A program made the translations under genes and the position numbers. Below the pieces are notes generated by a model that did not search any database, was not told where the DNA came from, and was given only the letters and a program-made list of their open reading frames with translations. Source: Aliiroseovarius halocynthiae (GTDB lineage Bacteria; Pseudomonadota; Alphaproteobacteria; Rhodobacterales; Rhodobacteraceae). Taken from it: DNA of 64,000 nt. Numbering within the stretch: the stretch's first letter is position 1; each line of letters opens with the position of its first letter. Shown one piece after another: positions 42,879 through 51,786 of the stretch. The stretch lies in contig NZ_ML660019.1 in the NCBI RefSeq assembly GCF_007004645.1, positions 62,001 to 126,000 on the forward strand. The letters are read 5' to 3'.

Positions 42879-44648
42879 ATGACCGACACGCAATCCGACG
42901 CCCCCGCCTATCAGGTTCTGGCGCGTAAATACCGCCCCGAAACCTTCGCCGATCTCGTTGGGCAAGAGGCCATGGTCCGCACGTTGAAAAACGCGTTCGA
43001 GGCGGACCGTATCGCGCAAGCTTTTGTGATGACGGGTATTCGCGGGGTCGGCAAGACGACGACGGCGCGGATTATCGCCAAGGGGATGAACTGTATCGGT
43101 GCGGATGGGCAGGGTGGCCCTACGGTCGAGCCGTGTGGCGAGTGTGAGCATTGCGTGGCGATTGCCGAAGGGCGGCACGTTGACGTGATGGAGATGGACG
43201 CCGCATCCCGAACTGGCGTTGGCGACATCCGAGAAATCATTGAAAGCGTGCATTACCGGGCGGCCTCGGCGCGCTACAAGATCTACATCATCGATGAGGT
43301 TCACATGCTGTCGACCAGTGCGTTCAACGCGCTGTTGAAGACGCTGGAAGAACCCCCCGCGCACGTGAAATTCATCTTCGCGACGACTGAAATCCGTAAA
43401 GTTCCTGTGACCGTTCTGTCACGGTGTCAGCGCTTTGATTTGCGCCGGATTGAGCCCGAAGATATGTTGGCCATGCTGCGCCGGATTGCCGATGCCGAGG
43501 GCGCCGCGATTGCCGATGATGCGTTGGCCTTGATCACGCGGGCGGCGGAAGGCTCGGCCCGTGATGCGCAGTCTTTGCTGGATCAGGCGATTTCCCACGG
43601 CGCGGGTGAAACCACTGCCGATCAAGTGCGGGCAATGCTGGGTTTGGCGGACCGTGGCCGGGTTTTGGACCTGTTCGACATGATCCTGAACGGCGACGCC
43701 GCTGGCGCGTTGACCGAGTTGGGCGCGCAATATGCCGATGGGGCGGACCCGATGGCGGTCCTGCGCGATTTGGCCGAGGTTTCGCACTGGGTGAGTGTCA
43801 TCAAGATCACGCCGGAAGCGGTCGAGGATCCGACCGTGTCGCCTGACGAACGCACCCGCGGACAGCGAATGGCGCAGGCCTTGCCGATGCGGGTTCTTGC
43901 CCGGATGTGGCAGATGCTTTTGTCGTCGATCGAGGAAGTTGGCCGCGCACCCAATGCGATGATGGCGGCTGAGATGGCGGTTATTCGCCTGACCCACGTG
44001 GCGGATTTGCCTTCGCCCGAGGAACTGGTGCGCAAGTTGAAGGATACACCGACACCACCTGCGGGTCCCTCGGGACCGGGTGGTGGAGGCGGGATGCCCG
44101 CTGGCGGTGGGTCGACGATGGGCGCACCCGCCATGTCGACGCAATCCATGCCTTCGGGGTCATCTGGCGGAGCGACTGCTTTGGCCGTGGCGGCGGACGC
44201 CGAACACTCGCTTGCGCGGTATGCGCGGTTCGAAGATGTGGTCGAACTGATCCGCATCAATCGCGACGTGAAGCTGCTGGTCGAGGTCGAGGGCGGGGTG
44301 CGACTGGCATCCTATCAGCCCGGGCGGATTGAATTCACACCGTCTGACGATGCTCCGCAGGATCTGGCGGCGCGACTTGCGCAACGTCTGCATGGCTGGA
44401 CCGGCGTGCGTTGGGGCGTGACGTTGGTAAATGGCTGCGAGGCCGCGACCATCACAGAAACCCGCGACGGCGAGAAGCTGGCGCTGGAAGAAGAGGCCCG
44501 TGCGCATCCGTTGGTGCAAGCCGTGGTTGCGGCCTTCCCCAAGGCACGGATCACGGAAATCAGGTCTGCCGAAGATATGGTGCAGGAAGCTGCCGAAGAA
44601 GGTCTGGCCGAGGTTGAAGACGAATGGGATCCCTTCGAGGAAGACTAA
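42879..44648 (+). CDS. dnaX: DNA polymerase III subunits gamma and tau
   Basis: A 589-residue clamp-loader ATPase. Walker A is GIRGVGKTTTA near residue 53, and the zinc site is formed by CGECEHC with an upstream Cys near 68. The DEVH-type Walker B is DEVHMLS, and the SRC arginine-finger motif is LSRCQRFDLRR. A Pro/Gly-rich linker (about 392-430) leads to the C-terminal tau domain. No AAAAAAG slippery site was noticed, so a frameshifted gamma form is not evident. It heads the dnaX-ybaB-recR cluster conserved across bacteria. Confidence 0.96.
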   Translation: MTDTQSDAPAYQVLARKYRPETFADLVGQEAMVRTLKNAFEADRIAQAFVMTGIRGVGKTTTARIIAKGMNCIGADGQGGPTVEPCGECEHCVAIAEGRHVDVMEMDAASRTGVGDIREIIESVHYRAASARYKIYIIDEVHMLSTSAFNALLKTLEEPPAHVKFIFATTEIRKVPVTVLSRCQRFDLRRIEPEDMLAMLRRIADAEGAAIADDALALITRAAEGSARDAQSLLDQAISHGAGETTADQVRAMLGLADRGRVLDLFDMILNGDAAGALTELGAQYADGADPMAVLRDLAEVSHWVSVIKITPEAVEDPTVSPDERTRGQRMAQALPMRVLARMWQMLLSSIEEVGRAPNAMMAAEMAVIRLTHVADLPSPEELVRKLKDTPTPPAGPSGPGGGGGMPAGGGSTMGAPAMSTQSMPSGSSGGATALAVAADAEHSLARYARFEDVVELIRINRDVKLLVEVEGGVRLASYQPGRIEFTPSDDAPQDLAARLAQRLHGWTGVRWGVTLVNGCEAATITETRDGEKLALEEEARAHPLVQAVVAAFPKARITEIRSAEDMVQEAAEEGLAEVEDEWDPFEED

Positions 44649-44715
44649 GCCAGACCTTGTATCATGTGGCTGCCATCCGTATCTAATTCCCAAGTTGAAA
44701 CAGTAGGAGCATCAC

Positions 44716-45060
44716 ATGTTCAAGGGTTTGGGTGGTCTTGGCGATATGGCCGGGATGATGAAAAAAGCGCAGGAAATGCAGACCAAGATGGCCGAGCTTC
44801 AGGAAAGCTTAGAGACCATGACCGTGGTCGGTGAAAGCGGCGCTGGTCTGGTGAAGGCGACCGCTACGGCCAAGGGTGTTCTGACCGGCCTGGACATCGA
44901 CCCCACCATCTTTAACCCCGATGAAAAGGAAGTGGCCGAGGATCTGATCCTTGCCGCGATCAAAGATGCGCAAGCCAAAGCCGCACAGCGTTCGGAAAGC
45001 GAAATGTCGCGTCTGACGGAAGAGCTGGGCCTGCCCAAAGACATGAACCTTCCGTTCTAA
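44716..45060 (+). CDS. ybaB: YbaB/EbfC family nucleoid-associated protein
   Basis: A 114-residue DNA-binding protein that forms dimers. The N-terminal coiled part (MMKKAQEMQTKMAELQESLE) and the following beta-rich core (VVGESGAGLVKATATAKG) are typical, and the length is normal. It lies between dnaX (67 bases upstream) and recR (three bases downstream), the standard order. A GGAGC precedes the ATG. It likely compacts DNA and is co-transcribed with recR. Confidence 0.95.
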   Translation: MFKGLGGLGDMAGMMKKAQEMQTKMAELQESLETMTVVGESGAGLVKATATAKGVLTGLDIDPTIFNPDEKEVAEDLILAAIKDAQAKAAQRSESEMSRLTEELGLPKDMNLPF

Positions 45061-45063
45061 AGA

Positions 45064-45660
45064 ATGTCAGAAGCACCGCGCGATATCGAGAACCTGATCG
45101 AGCTGATGGCGAAACTGCCGGGGCTTGGTCCGCGTTCGGCCCGTCGGGCGGTGCTGTATCTGATCCGCAAGCGTGCGCTGGTGCTGACGCCTTTGGCGGA
45201 TGCAATGCAGGCCGTGGCGGAAACCGCGCGCGAATGCGTGACGTGTGGCAATGTTTCGACGTCGGATCGTTGCGACATCTGTATGTCAGAAAAGCGCGGC
45301 ACGGGCGAGATCTGCGTGGTCGAGGACGTGGCGGACCTGTGGGCGATGGAACGCGCGGGTCTGTTCAAAGGCCGCTATCACGTGCTGGGTGGAACCCTGT
45401 CCGCGCTGGATGCCGTCGGGCCCGAGGATCTGGGCATCCCGCGTCTGGTTCAGCGGGTCGTAGACGACAATATCAGCGAGGTCATCTTGGCCCTAAACGC
45501 CACTGTCGACGGCCAGACCACCGCGCATTATATCGCGGACGAGCTGGAAGGTCGCTGTCTGGTGTCATCCTTGGCCCAAGGCGTCCCAATTGGGGGCGAG
45601 TTGGACTATCTGGACGAAGGCACGATTTCTGCCGCCTTGTCCGCACGCAAGCGGATGTAG
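45064..45660 (+). CDS. recR: recombination mediator RecR
   Basis: A 198-residue protein of the RecFOR gap-repair pathway. It has the N-terminal helix-hairpin-helix ([17 protein letters not shown]), the zinc finger [16 protein letters not shown] (about 59-74) and a Toprim domain (about 83-175) with [10 protein letters not shown]. It starts three bases after ybaB and is probably translated with it. The gene ends 12 bases before the convergent DJ-1/PfpI gene. Confidence 0.96.
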   Translation: MSEAPRDIENLIELMAKLPGLGPRSARRAVLYLIRKRALVLTPLADAMQAVAETARECVTCGNVSTSDRCDICMSEKRGTGEICVVEDVADLWAMERAGLFKGRYHVLGGTLSALDAVGPEDLGIPRLVQRVVDDNISEVILALNATVDGQTTAHYIADELEGRCLVSSLAQGVPIGGELDYLDEGTISAALSARKRM

Positions 45661-45672
45661 CGCAGGCTTCCC

Positions 45673-46242
45673 CTACTGGCCGTGCTCGGCTGTTAGCATT
45701 GTCTGAAAATGCTGGATGGCCTCTTCCGGGACAGACGCTGCTTTGAACATCTCGATGGCAAAGGTGACAGGTGCAGTGCCCGGTGCGGTGGTGATGCGAT
45801 TGTCCGATACGGCCGCCGGGCTGTCGACATAGTGCGATGCTCCGGAATAACCGACGGCATGTTCTGACAAATAGCCCGCAGCATTTGACGTATGCGCAGC
45901 CGCGTTCAGCAGCCCGGCACGTGCCAGCGCCAAAGTCCCCCCGCAGATGCCCGCGATATGAGCGCCGCGAGCGTGTTCCTGTTGCAGCAGGGCGGCAATA
46001 TCTGGTGCGTCTTGCTCCCACTTTGCGCTTCCGATCACGGCGATCACATCAGGTTGCCAGTCCGCGAGGGTCTGCAAGCCATCCTCGACCATAGCGATCA
46101 ATCCGCCCTGAGATCTGACTTGCCCGTGTTTTGGCGTGAAATAACGCAGATCCAGCGCGTAAAAGGGGCCAGCGGTGCCGCCGACCAGCCCGTATTCCCA
46201 ATCTGCAAACCCGTCGATCAATAGAATGGCGATCTTTGTCAT
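45673..46242 (-). CDS. DJ-1/PfpI family protein
   Basis: A 189-residue protein with the class I glutamine-amidotransferase-like fold. The nucleophile elbow is AGICGGT (Cys100), with Glu16 in ADWEYG as the expected partner. This is the DJ-1/PfpI arrangement seen in glyoxalase III, deglycase-like or protease-like members; which activity applies is unknown. ATG 46242, eight bases after AGGAG, replaces a longer start. Single gene. Confidence 0.85.
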   Translation of the reverse strand: MTKIAILLIDGFADWEYGLVGGTAGPFYALDLRYFTPKHGQVRSQGGLIAMVEDGLQTLADWQPDVIAVIGSAKWEQDAPDIAALLQQEHARGAHIAGICGGTLALARAGLLNAAAHTSNAAGYLSEHAVGYSGASHYVDSPAAVSDNRITTAPGTAPVTFAIEMFKAASVPEEAIQHFQTMLTAEHGQ

Positions 46243-46295
46243 CTGTATGCTCCTGCTGAATGCAAAGAGAACATAATGTGAACACAATCCAGCGT

Positions 46296-48842
46296 CTAGA
46301 ACCGATCCAGCAGGCGCTTCAGATAGTCGCGTTCCAGCTCGGGGCGATCTGTGTCGCCCGAGCGTTTGCGCAATTCCTGCATCAGTTCTTGCGCACGGCG
46401 ATAGGTTTCTTCCGTATCCCCCAAAGGATTGTCAGTCTGATTGGCGCCCCCTTGCCCGGTGGGGCTGCGACCCAGCGGATCCTGACTGGACGCGCTGTCG
46501 CTTTCGCCGGGATTGCCACCTTGTTGCCCGTCCTGCTCTGCCTGCTGATTGGCCATAGCCTGATCAAACTGGCGCAACCCTTCGCGCAAGGCCTCCATCG
46601 CATCGGCCTGTTGATCCAACGCTTCGGGGATGTCACCTTGTTCCAATGCATCGGCCGCGCGTCCCATGGCGCGGCCAGCCTTGTCCAGAGTATTTCGGGC
46701 TGCGCGTCCAGCCGGATCACCCGCGCCGGGCAGGCTGCGGCGTTGCGAATCTAGCTGTTGTTGCAATGCGCGTTGCTGATCAGCAAGGCTGTTACCGGGG
46801 TCGCCACCACCTTGGCTTTCCGGGCCTTCCTGACCGCCGCCGTCACCGTTCTGTCCTTGCTCTCCGCCTGCGCCATCGTGGCTTTGTCCGCGCCCCTGAC
46901 CGCCATCGCGCCCTTCGTTGTCTTGGTTTTCGCCTGCTTGGGACCCTTGGCCCTGTTCTTGCAAATCGCGGAATGCCTGATCGGACAGGCCTTGTTGCTG
47001 GCGCATGGTTTCGCGCAGGTCCTCGCGGGCCCCGTCGCCTTGGCCTTGCCCCTCGCCACCCTGTGCGACTTGCATGTTTTCCATCATTTCCTGCATCTGC
47101 TGAAGCAACTGCATTGCTTCATCGGCGCGGCCTTCGCGCATCAGCTCTTCGATACGGTCCATCATGGCGTCAAGGTCGGCCTGGCTCAGCTCTATCGCGT
47201 TATCGGGCTGGGGGGCGTTCGGGTCTTGATCCGGCGCTTGTTGGGCCAACTGGTTTACATAGTCGCGCATGGCGTCGCGATAGTCCTCCATCAGCTCGGC
47301 CAGTTCTTCGGCCGATGCCCCGTCACGCATGGCTTGCTCTAGCCGCTTCAGGGCTTCCTCCATGCGGGCGCGGGCGTCGCCCAGTTGTCCGTCGTCCAGC
47401 TGAACCGCGACATCCCACAGGACCTGTGCCACCTCATCGCGCAGATCGTTGGGCACACCTTGTGCAACATCTGTAAAGGCAATCCCGGCCTCGAGCCGGC
47501 GAATCACGCTGCGCAGTTGCAGATAAAGCCCCTCGGGCAGGTGCAGATCTTCGGGATAGGTTAGCGTTGCACGCAGCACCTGAGAGGCGCGGCGCGCATT
47601 CGCGCGATTCCACAAAAGATCGCGACGCTGTTCGATCAGCGCCTTGGCAACCGGGTTCAGAAAACGACGGGTGGGCAGGATCATCGCATAGGGCTGGCTT
47701 TCGCCCGTCTGATCAGCCCCATCATGTGCTTGAAACGTCAGGGTGACCGGCAAGCCTGCAAAAGGATGCTCGATCAAGTTTTCCTGCAACGTGCCGTCGA
47801 TCTGCGTACGCAAACCGCGATAGGGAAGCGGCAGATCCACCGAAACGCCGGTGCGTGGTTCAGGGTCAATGCTCAGCCCGTGGTCGCGGGTCACCTCGTC
47901 CAAAGCCAGGCTGATAATCACCTCGCCCCCGGTGATGCCATAATCATCCTCAGCCTCGAAGTTCAGTGTGAAATCGCCGCTCAACTGCCGGGTCAAGGGG
48001 CCTACCGGACGGATCTCTGGTGGGGAGTCGGGCATGGCCGTCAGGGACCATCGGCGCGGTACGGGGCCGTCGATGATCAACGTACCGTCGCGCGTGATCT
48101 GTTGGGTCAGGCTGGTGACTGCGCTTGCCGCAGTGTCCAAAGCGGTGCCTTGGAACGCCAGCGCCAGAGGGTCGCCATAGCGACGCAAGGTCAGGCGGCT
48201 GCCCGTGGGGATGTGCAGCGTGCCGTCAGATTGATCGTCCAAATAAAGGCTGGGCTTTCCGGTATAGGAGGGGGGCTCTATCCAACCCTCCCAACTTGCC
48301 GAAATCGTTGCGGTGGTTTCCGCCCCAGAGGTTGGCGCGGACGTCCACGGGCCAAATATGATTGCCATGCCAGCACCCGTCGCGGCGATCAGGCGCAGCG
48401 CCAACGGATCCTTTGCGGCCACACGCAGATCCGGGGATATGGCTTGGACATTTTCGATCTGCCCAAGCATCCGAGATTGGTGCGCCTGCCATAACCGGGC
48501 CGAGGCCGCATCATCCACGCCAGTGGCCTGTTCATCGCGCAAGGTGGCAATGGGGTGACCCTTCAGGCTGTTATCAAGGCGCCGGACCGTTTGATCGGCT
48601 GTGGGCCAAATAAAACGACGCGCCGCCAGAACAAGGCAGATCAGCGCAGCCAGTCCCATCAATATGATCGAAACCCAGCCCTGCATCCCGCCGAACCCCG
48701 CCAGCGCAATCGCGGCCAGCGCGACGGTTGCCAAAGGCCAAGCTGCCTGCCACAGGCGTTCCACAATCATCCCGCCCCTTGTCAAAGCCAAGGGCCAACG
48801 CAGACGCTTTTGCGCCTTGGGGGGAAGAACGGGGCGGGTCAC
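46296..48842 (-). CDS. TIGR02302 / DUF4175 family membrane protein
   Basis: An 848-residue protein of a conserved alphaproteobacterial family of unknown function. Two N-terminal membrane segments (about residues 25-70) and a third near 145-160 are followed by a large extracytoplasmic part. The C-terminal third contains a long Gln/Gly/Glu/Asp-rich stretch (about 545-760; roughly 46560-47210). It probably starts at GTG 48842, 17 bases after the lysA stop, because the residues upstream overlap lysA and do not fit the family. It is likely co-transcribed with lysA. Confidence 0.85.
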   Translation of the reverse strand: MTRPVLPPKAQKRLRWPLALTRGGMIVERLWQAAWPLATVALAAIALAGFGGMQGWVSIILMGLAALICLVLAARRFIWPTADQTVRRLDNSLKGHPIATLRDEQATGVDDAASARLWQAHQSRMLGQIENVQAISPDLRVAAKDPLALRLIAATGAGMAIIFGPWTSAPTSGAETTATISASWEGWIEPPSYTGKPSLYLDDQSDGTLHIPTGSRLTLRRYGDPLALAFQGTALDTAASAVTSLTQQITRDGTLIIDGPVPRRWSLTAMPDSPPEIRPVGPLTRQLSGDFTLNFEAEDDYGITGGEVIISLALDEVTRDHGLSIDPEPRTGVSVDLPLPYRGLRTQIDGTLQENLIEHPFAGLPVTLTFQAHDGADQTGESQPYAMILPTRRFLNPVAKALIEQRRDLLWNRANARRASQVLRATLTYPEDLHLPEGLYLQLRSVIRRLEAGIAFTDVAQGVPNDLRDEVAQVLWDVAVQLDDGQLGDARARMEEALKRLEQAMRDGASAEELAELMEDYRDAMRDYVNQLAQQAPDQDPNAPQPDNAIELSQADLDAMMDRIEELMREGRADEAMQLLQQMQEMMENMQVAQGGEGQGQGDGAREDLRETMRQQQGLSDQAFRDLQEQGQGSQAGENQDNEGRDGGQGRGQSHDGAGGEQGQNGDGGGQEGPESQGGGDPGNSLADQQRALQQQLDSQRRSLPGAGDPAGRAARNTLDKAGRAMGRAADALEQGDIPEALDQQADAMEALREGLRQFDQAMANQQAEQDGQQGGNPGESDSASSQDPLGRSPTGQGGANQTDNPLGDTEETYRRAQELMQELRKRSGDTDRPELERDYLKRLLDRF

Positions 48843-48858
48843 CGGACCCGTGGGAACA

Positions 48859-50124
48859 TCACAACCATTCTGGAATGGTATCGCGTCCCAGCATCTCTTC
48901 ATAGGTGGGACGTGCACGAATGACGGCATATTGATCGCCCATCACCAGAACTTCCGGGATCAGCGGGCGCGAGTTGTACTCGGACGCCATCACCGCGCCA
49001 TAAGCACCAGCCGAGCGGAAGGCGATCAGGTCATCAGGCGCCAGCGCGTCCAGATCGCGACCCTTGGCGAAGGTGTCGCCAGTTTCGCAGATCGGACCGA
49101 CAATGTCATAGCGCGACTTGTCTTCACCGGGCGCGTTTTCCACCACCGGGATGATATCGTGATGAGCCTCGTACATTGCGGGGCGCACAAGGTCATTCAT
49201 GGCCGCGTCGACGATCAGGAAATCCTGGCCTTCGCCTTCTTTCACATAGATGACCGAGGTGACCATGATCCCGGCATTGCCCGATACCAGACGGCCCGGC
49301 TCGATCTCGATCTCGCAGCCAAGGTGGCCCACGGTTTCCTTCACCATCTGCCCGTATTCGATCGGCAGAGGCGGCGCGTCGTTTGAGCGTTCATAGGGAA
49401 TGCCCAAGCCACCGCCCAGATCAAGTCGCGTGATGTCATGGCCATCTTCGCGCAGTGCTTCAGTCAGTTCAGCGACCTTTTCATAGGCCTCGCGGAACGG
49501 TTCCAGCTCGGTCAGTTGGCTGCCGATATGTACGTCGATCCCAACAGCTTTCAAACCGGGCAGGCGGGCGATCTCCGCATAGACCTCACGCGCACGCGCA
49601 ATGGGGATGCCGAACTTGTTTTCCGATTTCCCGGTCGAGATCTTGGCGTGGGTTTTCGCGTCTACATCGGGGTTCACGCGCACAGTCACAGGGGCTATCA
49701 CGCCCAGCTCGGTCGCGACCTTAGACAGCACGCGCATTTCTGGCTCGCTTTCCAGATTGAACTGGCGGATGCCGTTTGTCAGGGCAAGCTGCATTTCCTC
49801 GCGCGTTTTGCCAACGCCGGAAAAGACGATACGCTCGCCCGGCACACCAGCAGCAATCGCACGACGATATTCACCGCCTGACACGACGTCCATACCTGCG
49901 CCCATCTCTCCGATCAGTTTTAGAACGGCGAGGTTCGAGTTCGACTTCACGGCAAAGCAGACCAGATGATCGGCCCAGTCCAACGCTTCGTTGAACAGTC
50001 CGATGTGACGTTGCAACGTGGCGGCCGAATAGACATAGAAGGGCGTTCCGACGTCGGCAGCGATCTGCTGAATTGACACGTCCTCGGCGTGCAACACGCC
50101 GTCGCGGTAAAGGAAATGGTCCAT
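48859..50124 (-). CDS. lysA: diaminopimelate decarboxylase
   Basis: A 421-residue PLP enzyme making lysine from meso-diaminopimelate. The PLP lysine is Lys60 in FAVKSNSN. The Gly-rich loop DLGGGLGIPY, the EPGRLVSG motif and the active-site cysteine in CETGDTFAKGR follow. ATG 50124 has GAGG at a proper distance; an upstream start nine codons earlier is less likely. The lipoprotein and argH genes, which often adjoin lysA in alphaproteobacteria, are separated from it here by a TetR/NAD(P)-binding gene pair. Confidence 0.96.
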   Translation of the reverse strand: MDHFLYRDGVLHAEDVSIQQIAADVGTPFYVYSAATLQRHIGLFNEALDWADHLVCFAVKSNSNLAVLKLIGEMGAGMDVVSGGEYRRAIAAGVPGERIVFSGVGKTREEMQLALTNGIRQFNLESEPEMRVLSKVATELGVIAPVTVRVNPDVDAKTHAKISTGKSENKFGIPIARAREVYAEIARLPGLKAVGIDVHIGSQLTELEPFREAYEKVAELTEALREDGHDITRLDLGGGLGIPYERSNDAPPLPIEYGQMVKETVGHLGCEIEIEPGRLVSGNAGIMVTSVIYVKEGEGQDFLIVDAAMNDLVRPAMYEAHHDIIPVVENAPGEDKSRYDIVGPICETGDTFAKGRDLDALAPDDLIAFRSAGAYGAVMASEYNSRPLIPEVLVMGDQYAVIRARPTYEEMLGRDTIPEWL

Positions 50125-50186
50125 CTTGGGCCTCGTCTGTCTGCGCTTCAACCTGCCCTAGCCGAACTGGCAGGCGCTTTCAATCG

Positions 50187-50753
50187 TCATGGCGATGACA
50201 AGATGGCTGTTATCAGACGTTTTGTTGTGTCGATGTCGGCATTATGCCCAAAAAGCCCACGATGCAGCATCAGTCCGTCGATGACAGACACCAATGCGCG
50301 TGCGGTTTGCGTCGGGTCGGGCATGTTGGGGGCAAGCCGGGAAAGCTCTGCCCCAAGCGCTTCGGCCAACATGTCGAAATACGCGGCCAATGGCGTGCTG
50401 ATATCCGGGTTTTTCAATTCGGCCCCAAAGATCGAGAAAAACCTGAGCAGAGTGGATTCATCGGGCGAGGATGCGGTGACCATCTGCAAGATCATCTTTT
50501 GAAACGCCTCAAGCGATGGTGCGGGCGGGGCGGCGGCCAATGGGTTCTCGGCGGATTTGAAGAACCGCGTCACAAGCGCTGCGATCAGTTCCGCCCGCGA
50601 TGGGAAATACAGATAGATCGTGCCCTTCGCGACGCTGAGTTCGGCTGCGATATCAACCATTCGGACCTGCGTGATTCCATCACGGTGGAATGCGTTTTCT
50701 GCGGCGTCCAGAATTCGTTCCCGCATGGCGTCTTTATCAACAATCTTGGGCAT
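50187..50753 (-). CDS. TetR family regulator
   Basis: A 188-residue repressor. The helix-turn-helix lies at about residues 28-55 (VRMVDIAAELSVAKGTIYLYF), and the rest is the ligand-binding domain. ATG 50753, five bases after AGGAGG, gives the natural start. The gene is divergent from the NAD(P)-binding protein gene, and two matching inverted repeats (TAATGAC with GTCA) lie between them, so it most likely represses itself and its neighbour. The inducer is unknown. Confidence 0.88.
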   Translation of the reverse strand: MPKIVDKDAMRERILDAAENAFHRDGITQVRMVDIAAELSVAKGTIYLYFPSRAELIAALVTRFFKSAENPLAAAPPAPSLEAFQKMILQMVTASSPDESTLLRFFSIFGAELKNPDISTPLAAYFDMLAEALGAELSRLAPNMPDPTQTARALVSVIDGLMLHRGLFGHNADIDTTKRLITAILSSP

Positions 50754-50773
50754 GGAACCTCCTGATTTTCTTT

Positions 50774-50790
50774 TAATGACTTGACGGTCA
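50774..50790. promoter_or_regulatory. candidate TetR operator O1
   Basis: TAATGAC-TTGACG-GTCA: a TGAC/GTCA inverted repeat with a six-base spacer, about 21 bases upstream of the TetR start. Spacing and left arm are identical to the second site at 50808-50827, with centres about 35 bases apart. Confidence 0.6.
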
Positions 50791-50807
50791 GAAAAGCAAT
50801 CTCTTAA

Positions 50808-50827
50808 TAATGACCCGAAAGTCATTA
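50808..50827. promoter_or_regulatory. candidate TetR operator O2
   Basis: Perfect inverted repeat TAATGAC-CCGAAA-GTCATTA with seven-base arms, ending next to the ribosome site of the plus-strand gene at 50840. Binding here would block that gene directly. Confidence 0.7.
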
Positions 50828-50839
50828 AAGGAGAATCTC

Positions 50840-51691
50840 ATGGCACATGTCATGATTGCGGGCGCGACCGGATATTTGGGGCGCTACTTGGTTAAGGCAT
50901 TTCTTGCGCGCGGCTATCACGTGTCCGCATTGGTGCGTCCGGCGTCAAAGGCGGATTTTCCCGATGGCGTTCGCGTGATTTATGGTGAAGCGACGAAGCC
51001 CGAAACGCTTTATGGCGTGTTTGATGGGGTGGAACTGGTCGTGTCGTCACTGGGGCTGACGCGGCAGACCGATAAGTTGAGCTATGACGATGTCGATTAT
51101 CAAGCGAATTTGAACCTATTGCGGGCTGCAGAAGTCGCCAATGTTCAGAAATTTGCATATGTCCATGTCTTGACGCGCACAGATGCGCGGTCTGAACTGG
51201 TGCAGGCTAAGTCGCGCTTCGTTACCGCATTGCAAGCATCGTCGATTGCCTCTCTCGTGGTGCGGCCTGGTGGCTATTTTGTGGATATCGCCGAAGTGTT
51301 TAATATGGCTCGGTCCGGCCGTGTCTGGATGGTCGGAGACGGCGCGTTGAAGATCAATCCGATCCACGGTGCCGATCTGGCCAAGGCAATTGCTGACGCC
51401 GTTGAGGCCGGAGAGGTGGATATCGAGGTTGGCGGACCCGAGATCTTGTCGATGGACGATGTTGCAAAGCTGGCTTTCGCGACGCTTCGAACGACGCCGA
51501 AGATCACCTATATCCCTGCATGGATTTTGCGTGTGGTCTTACGCGTCGTAAAACCGTTCGCGCCGCGCCATATTTGGGGACCGTTCGAGCTTTTCTTGGC
51601 GGCGGCTTCTTCGGACATGGTGGCGCCACCGCATGGGCAGCGGCGCCTTGCCGATTTCTTTGCTGAACTGGCGGCTCAGCCTTCAGCCTGA
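50840..51691 (+). CDS. NAD(P)-binding protein, atypical SDR (NmrA/NDUFA9-like)
   Basis: A 283-residue Rossmann protein. The N-terminal motif GATGYLG is at residues 8-14, and the layout (VVSSLGLTRQ, VRPGGYFVD, PIHGADLAKAI) fits atypical SDRs that act as redox sensors or complex-I-type chaperones. No YxxxK is apparent in the usual place. ATG 50840 follows AAAGGAG by six bases. It is divergent from the TetR gene and controlled by the operators between them. Its 3' end overlaps the tail of the convergent 36-residue lipoprotein by 16 bases. Confidence 0.85.
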   Translation: MAHVMIAGATGYLGRYLVKAFLARGYHVSALVRPASKADFPDGVRVIYGEATKPETLYGVFDGVELVVSSLGLTRQTDKLSYDDVDYQANLNLLRAAEVANVQKFAYVHVLTRTDARSELVQAKSRFVTALQASSIASLVVRPGGYFVDIAEVFNMARSGRVWMVGDGALKINPIHGADLAKAIADAVEAGEVDIEVGGPEILSMDDVAKLAFATLRTTPKITYIPAWILRVVLRVVKPFAPRHIWGPFELFLAAASSDMVAPPHGQRRLADFFAELAAQPSA

Positions 51692-51786
51692 GCTGTATCT
51701 TCCGGGCTGCCCGGGCGGATGGGTTCGCCATCCGCACCGCAGGCGGCAAGCCCCAGAAGCGCAGTGATCAGAAGTGCGCGGATCAT
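51676..51786 (-). CDS. short lipoprotein, LptM-like, after argH
   Basis: A 36-residue lipoprotein: signal peptide with lipobox LAAC (Cys16), then [20 protein letters not shown]. Short lipoproteins of this kind between argH and lysA in alphaproteobacteria resemble LptM (YifL), which helps LptD mature in E. coli; this role is inferred from size, lipobox and position. It overlaps the argH stop by four bases (ATGA), so it is translated from the argH message. It usually precedes lysA, but here a foreign-looking gene pair intervenes. Confidence 0.8.
   Translation of the reverse strand: MIRALLITALLGLAACGADGEPIRPGSPEDTAQAEG

Noticed and set aside
42771-43364. N-terminal extension of the phosphatase-like protein
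   Set aside because: It lies antisense to the conserved start of dnaX and has no phosphatase homology.
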